Shown: positions 12,014-24,480, counted from the first letter of the stretch. The stretch is 64,000 nucleotides of DNA from Clytia hemisphaerica (GCA_902728285.1 CACVBU010000859.1:321323-385322), one strand, 5' to 3'. Numbers and translations: made by a program. Notes: generated by a model not told the origin, from the letters alone.

Positions 12014-12887
12014 CTTTTCGGTTGGAAATTTCAAGTTTCGACAACAAAAACATTGCAAAGTTCAAATAACTTCAACATGTGATATTTATAAAGTCGGACT
12101 ATTGATGGGCCATGATTTTGACTGGTCAGTGGATTGACTCACAAGGCTTTGACAATTTTTCAGCCAAAACATAATTTCATCGGTGGACTTTACAGTCTGT
12201 GTTAGGGTAATTCATACAGATTGCTTACAAAAAAGCCCTAGTTTTACAGTAGATTTTCATTTAATATATTTTCAGGCTAGTTATCGTCATCTTCTCTATG
12301 AAATACTGTTTATAACAACACTTCCCAGAAAAACCAGCCCACGGAAAGTTAAGTATTGGCCATCCAAGCACTGGTGCAATGAAGCAAAGATTGACTCAGG
12401 ATGACTCAACATTTTTGGCCCAGCGCTAGCAATAGGGCCTTTCATTAGCACTTTTCCGTCCGTGTATCTGTCTGTCCGTTTTGGTAGAAACGGCGCTTAA
12501 AACCAGTACCACACTTTTTAATTTTGCCGTCTGGAGAGGGAAAAGCTTGCTAAAGTCGGATACTGGCTATAAAAGATATATTTTCTGATTCCGCGCTCCT
12601 TTAAAACAATTTTCTATAAAAACAAGATGGCAGTCGAAGCGAGGAGGTTGATTCATACTTTCTTGAACATTTTCTTTGCTTTAGTGGTCAAGAGACTTTC
12701 AAACCAAAGAAATTTTGTAATTATTTTTCTTTATAAACCTTTTTTCAACATTCTGCCATACCTTATAGTCTTTGCTCAAGTTTTCATAAAGTTTTATGAG
12801 TGAAAATTCATTCATTTTTAGTTTCTTGTTTTCAAAAAGACTTTATAAATTTTTAGGAAATAATGGCTTCTGATATAGAAATAAATA

Positions 12888-13550
12888 AACTGAAATGCAG
12901 CTGATGTGTAAAATTGAATAAGATTGGAACTTTTTTCTTGATGCTACATAAGAAAACAGTCACTTCTGGATCTGTCGCTGTTCAGGCTGTTAACAAGACA
13001 ACGGTGGTCAGCAGTGGTGGGACGTGGTATGATTTTCAAACTCAACACATAATTATTTCAAATAAACTGATTCTGGAATTTGGTAATGGACACTAAAATG
13101 GAGCCCATGTGTAAATTGGAACAAGATTGGAACTTTTTCCATGATGCTACGCGTGAAAATGGTTATTTCTGGATCTGTCTCGTTTGACGATTGGTGGCTT
13201 GATTTGTCAAACTCGACACAGAATTATTTCAAATAAGCTGATTATGGAATCATGTTAATGGAGACTAAAATGCAGCTCATGTGTAAATTTGAACAAGATT
13301 GGGACTTTTTTCATGATTCTACACATATATTAAATAAAATGGTCATTTCTGGATCTGTCGCATTAAACGATTGGTGGCTTGATTTTTCAAACTCGACTCA
13401 CATAATTATTTAAAGTATAAACTGATTCTGGAATCTGTTAATTGACACTAAAATGCAGCTCATGGGTAAATTTGAACTAGATTGAAACATTTTTCATGGT
13501 TACAATGCATGAACAGTGAAAATGGTCATTTCTGGATCTATCACTCACAT
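12888..13550 (+). repeat. ~175-bp tandem repeat, about four copies
   Basis: AAAATGCAGCTCATGTGTAA recurs at about 12892, 13097, 13267 and 13450. Each copy is followed by ATTGG(G/A)ACTTTTTTCATG, TCATTTCTGGATCTGTC, GATTGGTGGCTTGAT and AATTATTTCAAATAAACTGA. Copies differ by substitutions and small gaps. Confidence 0.8.
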
Positions 13551-13907
13551 TAACTGTTAACTCACATTAAATCTCATGAATTTTATTAGCCTTGATATGC
13601 AGACCGTAAACTATTTTATCGTCTAGTTTTTTAAATATTATTTTTCTGGTTTACTGTCTGGTCCAACTAACACGCCTGCAGGGATATTTCTCCCTGAATA
13701 TGTGAGTGCACCTAATTGGTTAAAAAGCGCCCCACTCACTATATATTCGCGGGTTTTTTAAAATATTTTTCTATGGGCGCGCATAATTTATGGAAATTTT
13801 CCACCTAGGACATTTTTATTCCACCCCCCCCCCCCCGCTTATTAAGTTTTGAGATTTTTCCAACCTCACCCTGCTTATTCCAAACCCCCCAACTATTAGG
13901 TACCGTG

Positions 13908-14139
13908 AGATTGGGTAACTTGCATCAGTGGAGGCTAACATGCATAGCCCTCAAATGAAAGACCTGGCTGGTCATTAAAATACAAAATTAAATCAAAACA
14001 AAAATGGAAGAGTAGAGCTGCGAGCGGAGCTACGTAGTTGTATTTTAATGACCAGCCAGGTCTTTCATTTGAGGGCTATGCATGTTATGCATGTTATGTT
14101 AGCCTCCACTGATGCAAGTTACCCAATCTCACGGTACCT
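13908..14139. mobile_element. Long-armed palindromic element
   Basis: AGGTACCGTGAGATTGGGTA through GACCTGGCTGGTCATTAAAA is inverted nearly exactly on the right (TTTTAATGACCAGCCAGGTC ... ACGGTACCT). Arms are about 90 bp, with extra tandem CATGTTATG on the right. Confidence 0.85.
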
Positions 14140-15983
14140 GAGAGTATTCAACCGGGTGAACCTGCGCCGGTTGGTAGGAGACCATTCAATAAAATTTCAA
14201 GCGTCTAGAGAAGTACAGCGGCGATTTTGGAAAAATCTTCCCTGTCTTCACTTTGATCCATGTCAACAGGGTCATACATGTCGTGCTGTTTTGCACGCTC
14301 TTTATCAACACGTTACTTTTCGCTGGGCCTTCAAGCCAACAGGCTTCTTGTTGCATTTTGACCTTCACGTTAAGGCATAAGGGAAAAGTATGCTAAAAGA
14401 AGAAATTAAACCTGCAGAAACTATATTACTGTACGTGCATTATTTAGCTTGACCAAAACAAAACAGAATAGAATGGAGTAATAAATATATGCAGTGGATG
14501 TTGATATTTTGTAAATGTTTTCTGGACAACCGTGGATATGAACAGTTAAACCTGGTTGAGCACCGCCTACATATCCTTTGAAATTGGATATATACTTGGA
14601 AAATGTTCTCTGGAAAAAGTGGATTTCCATACACGTATTATGTAAATTTGATCAGTCTGGAGAATATTTTTCGAATCTGCATTTATTTGGATGTTTGTTT
14701 TGTATCCATGTATCCTGGAAATATAGTCCAAACAAGTCATCAGAGCAAGGAAACACGTGGGCCAAAATTACCAAATTACCCAACATCGCTACCCGGCTGA
14801 AGAGGCCTCCATGATATTGTTTCTTAGAAACTCTAGTCCAAGAAATAACGAAAAATTATCTTAGTTTTACAAGCTTATCATTTTTGGTTTTATAATGTAA
14901 ATTTCAATTCTTTTAGCTACAGTATCTATAAATTGATTCGATCATTCTATAAGGAAAATATTTTGGTCGAAGCTGCGAAATTCTCCCCTTCAAGCACAAC
15001 GACGAAGGCTTGAGAAACACTACGTTCAAAGTGAAAAGTGCTTATAAAAAATATCAAAATCCCTGATTAAAAAAAAAAATTATTTCACTTTCGATATCAA
15101 TCACGGCTGCCATTTTTTATTTGTACTTCTAGTCTTGTGCGCATAACGAATCAAGCGCTCCGATTGGTTCAAAATGAAAACAATCGATCGGCCGCAGACA
15201 TTTCAATAGAAACAAAAGATTCTACAGCCTCGCTTCAAATAGATGAATAGCGCATTTCTTATCCTCTTTTCCCAAATCTCTGATGATATGGTACCCTGTT
15301 TCGTAATGTGAGCTTGTTCACTCGAAGCAAGTGCATTTGCGATACCCATTGCTCTCAACATAGTTGCTTGATTGTGCGTGCACAGTTAGTACCGTTGATG
15401 ACCGGTGTATCATAAAGTGCCTTGCTCGAAACCCACCCTAGGGGCCCTAAAGTGGCGTGGTCGTACGTCCTTTGGGGTGTAAAGGTCTTTTTGACTTCTA
15501 GGGCAGCGATGCGCTATGACCCGGACACTCTTTTTCATGACACTCTTAAAATATGAATATCAATAAAAAAAAGAAGAAACTTCAACAACATTAATATAGA
15601 TTTAGAAACTTGGATATATTATTGAGTTACTATAGATCACCACCACCCCGACCTACCAACCCCTCGCATTTAATTATGCTTATATATTTCTAAGTATTAA
15701 CTACTTGTGGTTTTTTGTTACGCATGTGCATTCGTCTGCGCAAGTTTTACTCAGTATGAAATACGCTTAAATCGAAACTCTTCGATTCTTGCATTAAGCT
15801 TTTTTGCCAGCAATTTTTAAGCAGACAGCAATTCTTTTTCGCGCCTACGTGTAATTTTCACTTTCTTTTTCTAATCTTTTTTTTTTATTTTAAACATTTT
15901 TAAAAACGTTTTGAAATTTGAGCAATCATGCTTTTTCTTTTTCATTTCGAAATATCTAATTTTCATAATTTCATATTCTCAAA

Positions 15984-16060
15984 GGTCACACCTGGGGAAC
16001 GAACCGTGAACTTTTCGCGTGTTAACACTGCGCTATCAACTGAGCCAATTTGGCAAAACC
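15984..16060 (-). ncRNA. tRNA-Val-like pol III sequence (pseudo-tRNA or SINE head)
   Basis: On the minus strand: TGGCTCAGTTGATAGCGCAG (A-box/D-arm), GTGTTAACACGCG (anticodon arm with AAC in the loop) and GGTTCGTTCCCC (B-box, one mismatch). The acceptor stem pairs poorly (GGTTTTG against TGTGACC), so it is a decayed tRNA or a tRNA-derived SINE head rather than a working tRNA gene. Confidence 0.45.
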
Positions 16061-16841
16061 TTCTACTGCGCGTTCATGCTTTATATTGGATCCAATGTTC
16101 TTCAAAACTTTAACTTTCGATTTTCAATTTCTTCGATCTCTATCAAAATCTCTATCAACCATTTTTCAGCTTTTTTTAATGAAAATTAAAATTGTATTCG
16201 TTGATTATTCTTGGAAAATACTAGAACTTGCTGTAGTTTTTGTCCCTTGCCAAATATAAGAATATTTTTTCTAATTTTCCTTGGAAAATACAACAATTTG
16301 TTTAGGATAATTTCCCATGGAAAATAAAGGAAAATGTTTTAATTAATGTGATTCAATATATAAGAAAATATTATTGTTCTTTTTCCTTCGAAAATACAAG
16401 AAATTGTTTACATATTTCTCATAAAAGTAAAATAAATACTACATACAATTTCTCAAAGATGACAGCGAGAAAAGCGAGCTTAATTGAAAGGAATCGCCTC
16501 GAACGACGCCAGGACGGCTAGTCTGTTAGAAAAATTAAAAATTTTGAATTCGATTTTAAGCATGAAAAGATACCAATTTGAACTTAAACTTAAACGATAC
16601 TAAATAATCATTTTGCAGCAAACTTATTTGTAAATCCAGGCTTTAAATTGTTTTTAATGTTTTGTGGTTGCTGAGTAACCTCAAAAATCTGAAATTAGCG
16701 CATGTGTGTGGATAGCAGCAATTATAGTTTTGAAATTTCTAGCTGTACCGGCGTCGTCCCAAACAAATGTTTTTTCTCGTTTTGCTCGCTTTAAATGTGC
16801 CGTCCAGCTCCAAGTAATTTGAAAAATGTTTATATCAAGAT

Positions 16842-16926
16842 TCAGGGGTGTTATTATAGAGATGATATGAGATTCTTCAGGGAAAGACGGTTGCCAGCTT
16901 TAAATGACGAATAAAACACCCCTGCC
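16842..16926. mobile_element. Short inverted-repeat element
   Basis: CAGGGGTGTTATTA left and AATAAAACACCCCTG right over 85 bp. Confidence 0.5.
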
Positions 16927-17435
16927 CCATGATGGATGAAATTCTATTTTTCAAATCCAAGCTAAAAAAAATCAGTAGAAAGATACGTATACAAAATTGT
17001 TAGTGTAACTCTTTTTATTGAATTCAAAATAAATTTTAAGAAAAAATCAGACAGTTTTCACTTTCGGAATCTTTTGAATGTTTGAATTGATGAATTGACT
17101 GCAGAAGAGTGTGGCAACCCGCCGGTAAGCTAACAAAACCCAACAGCAGAGTCCAAGATGTGGTTGTACGCTTTGAATGACTTCACTAATTTAACAGTTA
17201 AATGGTGTATAGCACACTCCCACCAGCGATTCTGGAAAAATGATTAACATCTGTTATTTTCCAGTTTGTTTCATCATTATGGGTCACAAACACAAAAACC
17301 AATGGAATTCATTAAAAGTTTTTTAACAAAGCCTCTATCTAAAGCCTCTATCGAGATTCTTAATCGAAGCTCTGTTGGAAATATTCCTGACTGCGATACC
17401 AAGTCCTTTTTTACTTCCGTTTGTGGCTATATCGC

Positions 17436-17441
17436 TTTATT
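17436..17441 (-). terminator. Poly(A) signal AATAAA for the Eph-like gene
   Basis: AATAAA on the minus strand lies about 30 nt downstream of the TGA stop at 17472. It supports the hydrophobic exon as the true terminal exon. Confidence 0.6.
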
Positions 17442-17471
17442 TCTTCTTCTGAAAACCAATACTTGCTTTGT

Positions 17472-20400
17472 TCACATAATGAATATAAATGCAACTGCGA
17501 ACAAGAGCAGATAAAACGGTGGCTTCGATAGAATCGCTGTAAAGAGAATTAAAAGATAAATAAGTATAGTTTAATACCGTGAAAAATCCTCCACTTTCAA
17601 AACTGCTACAGATCTTATTTTTAGTTGAATATCTGGATCCAGACAGCTGTCTTGGTACGGATCCAATGAAAGCTAAATGTCGTTTAAACTGCTAAATGTC
17701 GTTTAAGGTGGGATATTCTAATTTAAGCTCAATAATTGGGGACTCTTAAAATCATACAGTTTTTCCCGTTAGAAAGTTCAGCCTTAAAGCTTTTTTTGAC
17801 AATTTTTTTGTATAAGGAATGGGGGTCTCGACGTTCCAGTGAATAGCGAGTTTATGTATTTACACTTTTGAGGACCATGGGTGACTGAAGCGATTTTTAA
17901 TAACACGCAGTGTTTTGACCCGCAAAATCGAGGACTATAAAAGTGCTAATTAACCGTCGTCCTCGGTTAATAAGGATTAATTTGGCTTCGATAGCTAAAT
18001 TATTAAGAACAAGTTATAAATATTTTAAGGCTTTGCAGACTCCATAACACTCAATTTTTAAGGAAAATGGACAAAAATATTCACATAAAGGTGAAAATAA
18101 AAACATTTTTAGGCTTAAAACTCATAGAATTAAGAAAATCCAAAGGCTTCAAAAAATTAGGATTGTCTTATAAATAAAGAAAAACGTGACATACATAAAC
18201 TCTCTAAAATATAACACAGGGTTAGATAAACACTTACCACCACTGACTCTCTCTTTATAAACAGTGATTGTTTTGGTGTATCCATCTCCTTGGTATATCT
18301 TCTCGCCAACCTTGACTTGAGTTACCACCTGGAAAAATGAAATAATCGGTCAGCTAGACAAATTTTGGGCTCTGAAGAGGGAGTAAGCCTAAGGTGATTT
18401 TTAGGTACCCTAAGGCATCCTAGTTATGGAATTGTCCGGTTGACTGGCCTGAACAAGTTTTCTCGACCCCCAGAAAACATTAAAATTTTACAACTTTTTT
18501 GACCAACGAACCCAACATTAAGCCTTGAAAATCATATTAAGCTACCTATTTGACCAGTTCAACTGACTAATTCCTTAACTAAGGATACCAAAAAACCATT
18601 TTTCGAATTACTCCCTTTTCCGGAGCCAAAATGTCAAATTTTAGGGTCGTAGCTGATGGGCTAAAATCATTGTTAGAAATGTCTCCCTAAAATTTCAGAC
18701 AGACACTTTTATGGAATCATTTAGAGCTGCTTTCTTAAAAAAAATTCTAGTTTGGGCGTACAGGGGTACAGGGGCTACTGTGTTTTGTCACTGCATACCG
18801 TTAGTTTTTTCTTCAAACACGGACAGAAGAACGGACTCATACCGTCACACCGCCAATAATGAGTTACCGTCCTCCTCAGTCAGTCAGGATCTAGACAAAT
18901 TAGAACATTACCATCCCTGTCACAGAAAAGCACACATGCATAAAGTCAGTATATACACCCCTTCCACCTAAACATCTCGCAATTTTCAAACTATAACCTT
19001 ACCTGTATTTTGTAGTGTCTTGTGTAGTTGGATTTCGGAAAGTTCAAACGCGTCACCTTCTGTGTACTCGCTTTTCCGTCAATAGTTATTAGAAATGTAG
19101 GTCGATAGCCGGTCCTGTAATAAGGCACATCCCAAGTCAACCGTACTGAACCGTCAGTGAAGTTTGAGTACCGTAGCTTATTGATTCTTCCTGCCTCTAA
19201 ATAAAAGTTATGTATATAAGAAACAAACTTTTAAATAATACTAGCAGAAGACACTATTTCGGTATACTGTGATAATTTTAAAGGGGTACCAGGTAGTTAA
19301 GTCTCGAACACCCAGGGAGAACACAAATTTGTTCCAGTTATGGAAATTTCGAGTTATGGAGTAAGATCCATAAGGCATTTTGAACTGAAGGGACTAGAAA
19401 ACTTGTTCGAATTAAAAAGACATTTGGTTAAGGAGACTCCGTTGTATGTTTCTTCATTTTTTTGTTCGGAAAATAGAAACTGAAGGAAATGCTTTTTTAC
19501 CGAGACGACTTATGTCATATTTTTATAGAGGAAGAGAATATCAATGTCTCAGTCCCACTAAGGGTTGGTAAATAGAACAAATTCAACTTTTTGCCCCATT
19601 TCAACTTGCAACCCTAGCACCCCTCAAAAGTTGAATTCATTAGGATCCAAGCTGACAGTCAAATTGAAACTAGGCCCTAGTAATTAGTGAGGAAGTCAAA
19701 GACCGCGGGCGGAGACGACCAGAAGGCTCCTTTTATCGTTGATAGCTATTTACCCGAAGTCAGGGGAGGGCGCCACTCTTTTTCCCTGGATTGCTCCACT
19801 TACCCTTCTCTTGATTGCTGGGCATCAAGCAGAGAGGCATCAAGTACCATTTTGGGAATCTTTGGTATAGCCTGGCTGGGGGATGAACCTACAACCTTGC
19901 GCACAATAGCAGGATGCTCTACCACTGTACCACGGTCGCTTAGTTCAAACACTAAACCCTAGGGTTAAAATAAACAACTTACGATAACAATGCGTCCCGG
20001 GAGATGATTTCTCTTCCAGAACTCGAAAGAACTTCTCTTTACAAGGACATACTGGAGTTGTTGATGTGCACGGGATCGTGTTTCGCCCTGGATGAAGACA
20101 TTTGCCATTCCCAGGTTCCGATTTCATGTAACCATCTTGACATGCTAAAAGCAAATGAAGTTAGTTGTAAGACCGATGGATCTTTAAACTAGTTATTGGT
20201 AGCCTGGTTAGCCGTTAAGTGTTATCAATTACAATTTTTCGTTTGTCACAGTCGCTAATAGCGCAAAATGGTAGCAAAGATATGGTTTGTCAGGGGGTTG
20301 TTTTAACATTAAAAGCAGACCTCAATCCAGATTTAGAATAGTGAAAACTTAGATTTTTCCATCTAGTCATTTCCCTATGCAAATGCTTTTTTATATTTGA

Positions 20401-21967
20401 TATTTCTTAACTCAATATATTTAACCTGGAAAATCCGAGTTAAAAAAACCGAGTAATGAAAACCCGAGTTATGAAAAACCCGAGTTAGGACGTCATAGCT
20501 TGGGTTTTCCAGCCCTCAATTTTGCCTAAAAATGCTTTTATGGTCTTAGTACTAGTGTCCTCCAGTTCAAAGCAAAATTCCAAATTCAAACCCGGAGCCA
20601 CTTACTGTAGTGAACTTAATTTTACTAATGCACGTGATACAATCGCTATCAGAATAAAAAAGCAAAATAAAGGAACTTGGCTCGAGTTAGCAAAATAACT
20701 TAAAATCACCTTGGCATTTGTAACCATTCAAAAAATATCCAGGTTTGCAAACACATGCTCCTTGCACAGTGAAATTTCCTTTTGTACCACAAATTATTTT
20801 TAGTGTAGAACCAGGGACGTGATTAACAGCATTCTTGATGCAGAATCCTTCGAGTTGATCTCCTTCATAGGGTAGTCGTGGATATCGAACCAGGTTCAAT
20901 GTTTCTTCTGGACAAGGATCCTATTGTTAAAATGAGAAATCTACATAGTATGTTTACCTATGAGCATCCCTTGTTCATTAGACTGTTTTTTTCGGCTAGA
21001 TTTGTAAAGATAAAGAAATGTCTTTCGGGGAAAAGTCCGTCGGGGAAAAGTCCCTCGGGGAAACGTCCATCGGGGAAACGTCTGGTCACCGGACATTGAT
21101 CCTGCTATTGTTGAATAAGAAATTTAGTTGAATGATATTTTTATATGATAAGAAACTATGTATGAACATAAGGCTTCAATGACAAGAATGTTGAGAACAT
21201 AGAGACTCTAAAAACACAATATTTCTTAGGAACATTGCAAAGAAATACTCACGATATGGTGAAAGTAAGAACATTTTAAGAACATAATTGATAAGGCTTA
21301 AATCTCAAAAACATCCGAAGGCTCAAAATTTTGGGCGTTCTTAGGTTTGTACAGATTAAAAAAAAGAGACTTTAAAAATTGCGGTTTGGGAATTTAGAAT
21401 TATATTAGCTATAGCTCTTCAAATGTTTAGTTCTGATTATCAAGGAAAGTGCTTCTTTCCAACAACAAAAAAATTACTTTTAATTTTTTCATCGGAAAAG
21501 AATAATAACATGGGCTAATATTTCGAATAAGTCAATTTCTTAGTGAAGCTTTTTCTTTGACACATTGCTTGGATTAAGTTTATATATCAGCAATGTCGTA
21601 CCCAGAGCAACTTCCATCACTTTTTGATTAATTGATTGACATTGGTACATTCGTGAGCGCAGTAGCGTAGCCAAGAGGGGCACAAATTTGTGTAGGAGAG
21701 CAAATTTTTATGCACACAGTAATTATCTTTTTATATATTATGGATAGATAATTACAGTGTTATTAAAATCTGCTCTCCTGTGCAAATTTTGTGCCCCCCT
21801 TGTCTACGCTGTTGATGCGCTATCAGAAAATATAAAAAAGTGAAGGGGCTGAGTTCGAATTTGGGTTTTAGGTATATTACAAAGCTCACACTCACCTTAT
21901 TTTGTTCATTGGAATCGGCAATTCTTGCTAAAGTAAAGTAAAGCACCACTAATTTAAGTACATCCAT
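17472..21967 (-). CDS. Truncated Eph-receptor-like ectodomain protein with hydrophobic C-terminal tail, 6 exons, 264 aa
   Basis: Exons in coding order: 21967-21896, 20920-20710, 20144-19983, 19196-19003, 18328-18238, 17536-17472; phases match, total 795 nt with TGA stop. Residues 1-24 are a signal peptide (MDVLKLVVLYFTLARIADS). Residues ~25-150 match the Eph receptor Cys-rich region in order: DPCPEE, GFCIKNAVNH, CVCKPGYFLNGYKCQACQDG, then CPCKEKFFR and GTHCYR. Residues ~150-245 resemble the first Eph fibronectin-III domain (SVRLTWDVPYYRTGYRPTF). The protein ends with about 17 hydrophobic residues (YLLLFAVAFIFIM) directly before the stop, as in a GPI-anchor signal or a minimal membrane tail. 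The ephrin-binding domain, second FN3, kinase and SAM domains are absent, and each boundary is a clean exon, so this is not obvious decay. A role as a decoy or co-receptor is inference. NFT and NYT sequons are present. Confidence 0.85.
19868..19940 (-). ncRNA. tRNA-like sequence, probable SINE fragment
   Basis: Minus strand reads CGTGGTACAGTGGTAGAGCA (A-box-like), CCTGCTATTGTGCGCAAGG and GTAGGTTCATCCCC (weak B-box). No acceptor-stem pairing. Lies in an intron of the Eph-like gene. Confidence 0.4.
21018..21085 (+). repeat. 15-bp tandem repeat, ~4.5 units
   Basis: TCGGGGAAAAGTCCG units in tandem with A/C variants (TCGGGGAAACGTCCA). Located in the first intron of the Eph-like gene. Confidence 0.8.
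21130..21370. mobile_element. ATAAGAACATAAGGCTTC-family repeat, copy in Eph-like intron 1
   Basis: GAACATAAGGCTTCAATGAC, AAGAACATTTTAAGAACATA and AACATCCGAAGGCTC are shared with copies at 17990-18190, 23640-23990, 28500-28760, 40456-40712, 42000-42472, 48800-49005, 59215-59400 and 59885-60085. Confidence 0.65.
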
Positions 21968-22623
21968 TGATGGTAAACCAATAAATACGATATACGAACA
22001 AATTGAAAATTGAAGTTGCGTTTGTACTGTTCTTATGTTTTTCAAATTCTACATTGAAGTCGTTTTACGATAAGCTCTTTTTGATGTACTTTGAAACAAA
22101 ACCTAACCAGAATAATGATTCATATGGTCTTAGCTTAGTAAAGAAAGGAAATATGAACAAATCTTTGACATCAAGCTGTCAAATTGAAAGTAAATAATCT
22201 CTTTTTAAGAATGTACATTATCATGATACTTGATAGTACTTGATATAATGTGATGAGGGCTTAATAAAATACGAGTTAAGCCCCTCCTCAGATTTCGAGG
22301 AAAATTTGACAAAATTTATGTATGGGCTTGAGAGCACCGAAGTACGAGGCTTCTGCTCATTCTCTAGCGAAAAAATGTTTCTTTAGAATGTTTTCTTATC
22401 TTTATAGAAAGTATGTTTAAGAGGTCGACGCATTTTTCTTGCATCTCCAACAACAAATTTACTAAAATCCATATTTTATCACCACATGTCGTACGACCCC
22501 TTCTATGGACAGTGGGTCCCGAAGCAGGTAGACCTTCCCTGAAAAAAAAAGGTTTATAGATGATTGTGTGTGGGCTTATGTTGCTTTGAGATACCAATAT
22601 ACCTTTTCTTTCGATCACTAATA

Positions 22624-22723
22624 TCCCAGCCGGAACACAACGTTATTTCAACGTCCATACAACGTTCACAACGTCCATATAACGTTAGAAGAACGTTAAA
22701 ACAACGTTGTGTGCCAGCTGGGA
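22624..22723. mobile_element. Palindromic ~100-bp MITE (CCCAGCTGGCACACAACGTT family), copy 1
   Basis: Ends TCCCAGCCGGAACACAACG / CGTTGTGTGCCAGCTGGGA, with an interior built from AACGTT motifs. Lies between the Eph-like and PAN-like genes. The same palindrome occurs five times in this window. Confidence 0.85.
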
Positions 22724-23080
22724 TAACAATAACTTTTTCTTTCAAACACCGATATTTGAAAAATATCTATGCTTTACTGTAATTTCCATTCTGAAAATCG
22801 TCTAAAATAGCCGAAAGTCAACCCTGTCGGATTCAAATCTTGAAATTTAGTAAATTTGGGATCCTGTCCGTTATCTTCTAATCTAAAAAAGTCTAAAAAA
22901 GGGACCCTGACCAACGGCACGTCGCCGTACCCAATTCTGCCTAAGTGACACCCCCTCCTGGGGTTTCTATCTTAGTTAACAAAAAAATGATATCAATAAA
23001 AAGGAATTTAAAGCGAAAAGTTCTCAAGTTACTGATAACTGATGAGCACATACTTAAGAGACTCTTTTGAACGCTGCAAC

Positions 23081-23249
23081 TTTAAAACACCCCTGTGTCA
23101 CAGACCCATTGGGACATTTGGCAAAAATTTGGTCCCCGGTGCGAAAATACCCTGGAATTTCAACCCCACTTGAAAATCAATCATTGTTGATTTTTATTCC
23201 CACTGAAGAAAAAAGTTCCACCGGGGCTGTGAGACAGGGGTGTTTTAAA
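23081..23249. mobile_element. CACCCCTGTCTCAC-family MITE
   Basis: TTTAAAACACCCCTGTGTCA at the left and the inverse of GAGACAGGGGTGTTTTAAA at the right; ~169 bp. Other, more degraded members lie at 24552-24650, 27330-27425, 51083-51240 and 56743-57055. Confidence 0.75.
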
Positions 23250-23994
23250 CAAATCAATTTTTGAGTAAGTACTTGAAAAAAGACAAGACAGACAGACAGG
23301 CAGACAGACAGATTTGGTTACTTAGAGGAAAATACACTGGATTGTAGTGTAAATAAGTAGTCTAAGCTTGACTAAAATAAAGTAATTTATAAAAAATTAA
23401 AAATAAAAGCGTAGAAACACTGGTCGAAAACATCTCCGGTGAGATTACTCTGAACCTGCATCCACATTGGAACACGACAATTTGAGCTCAGATAACTTTA
23501 ATGTGAATTTTCTCCAACGATGATGAAATATACTGAACATACAAAAACAACAAAAAATGTTTACAAGCCTTAACAAGTCTTAACCCTAATTAACACTTCG
23601 TTATTATAGACGAAAAAAGATGACTTGAATGAAATTTGATGACTTCTAATACAACGTTTTTATTATAAGAAGGGTTAAATTTTTGTGAAGCTTTCGGATG
23701 TTCTTCACTTCCTGAGTTTTAAAGTTGAAACTTTTCTTAACACGTTCTCATCTTCAACACTTTCTTGAGTATTTTTGTACAATTTCCTAAAAAAATTGGG
23801 TCTCCAGAATGTGCAAAGCTTTGAAATATTCTTAACTTGTTCTTAATGTTTTTATATACAGTAGTATGTTCTTATGTAAAAAAATGTCAACGTAAAATAT
23901 AAACGACTCTGTTTGTTTTATTACACTCTTTTTGTTATAAGAACAATTTTATTAGAACAATAAGGTTTAAAGGTTTTGTTTTTACATAAGTTTT

Positions 23995-24480
23995 TGTTTT
24001 ATATCAGACACATACAGGGTGTCCCTAATTAAAGTATCGAGTTTGAACATGCGATTGAGTAGAAAAGTTTGTGTGTGTTATCGCTAAAATATAAGAACGT
24101 TCTCCATCACACAGGCTTATTACAAAAGGTAGTTACAACGTATAAATTAATCGTAATGACAAAGAAAAAAGAGGGAGAGCTTAAAATACAATTTTGTGAA
24201 CACGCACATAAAAGTTTCTACTCATAGTTGTGTTTCGACTCGATACTTTAATTAGGGATACCCTGTATTTCATATCGGGACAGTGTCTTCCTATCGTTAT
24301 ATTATTCTGATATAAGCAAAAAATGTTTTTCTTTTCCTTTTTCTGACCAATCTTGCTCCACATCCGTGTCTAATCCCATGTGACGAAAAAGTTTGTAAAT
24401 GAAAATTGATCAGTAAGCAAACGATATCACTTTTATTTAAACGAAACCTTTTAAAATCGTTTAAAAAAAAAATTATTTTA
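23995..24480 (-). repeat. GACAGTGTCTGCC-family interspersed repeat, copy split by a MITE
   Basis: Shares TTTCATATCAGGACAGTGTC, a TGCTGATATAAGC block, CTCTTTCTGACCAATCTTGC and GAGTAAGCAAACGATATCAC with copies at 24935-25115, 50515-50712/50972-51000 and 54905-55090, and a short inverted piece at 38098-38160. No coding capacity; the dispersed copies show it is a mobile repeat. Confidence 0.75.
24015..24265. mobile_element. Mariner-like MITE (CAGGGTGTCCCTAATTAAAG), nested
   Basis: A 251-bp segment with ~27-bp inverted ends, CAGGGTGTCCCTAATTAAAG and CTTTAATTAGGGATACCCTG, flanked by TA on each side (24013-24014 and 24266-24267). It interrupts another repeat: the uninterrupted sequence AGACACATATTTCATATC occurs at about 24950. 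Joining the flanks here across one TA restores that sequence, so the TA duplication is directly visible. Part of a relative lies at 27181-27230. Confidence 0.8.

Larger units (their letters stand above)
8108..17435. other. Gene-poor intergenic stretch
   Basis: Between the ASB-type stop and the end of the Eph-like gene I find no joined exons. Open frames here (for example 14048-14380 and 9696-10082) fall in inverted-repeat elements. Contents: inverted blocks at 8505-8710 and 10310-10490, MITEs, a ~175-bp tandem repeat, a tRNA-like sequence, GGAAAATA-rich sequence at 16200-16420 and inverted GCGAG/CTCGC blocks at about 16455-16810. AATAAA at about 9072 could be the ASB-type poly(A) signal, but it is distant. 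Confidence 0.5.
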
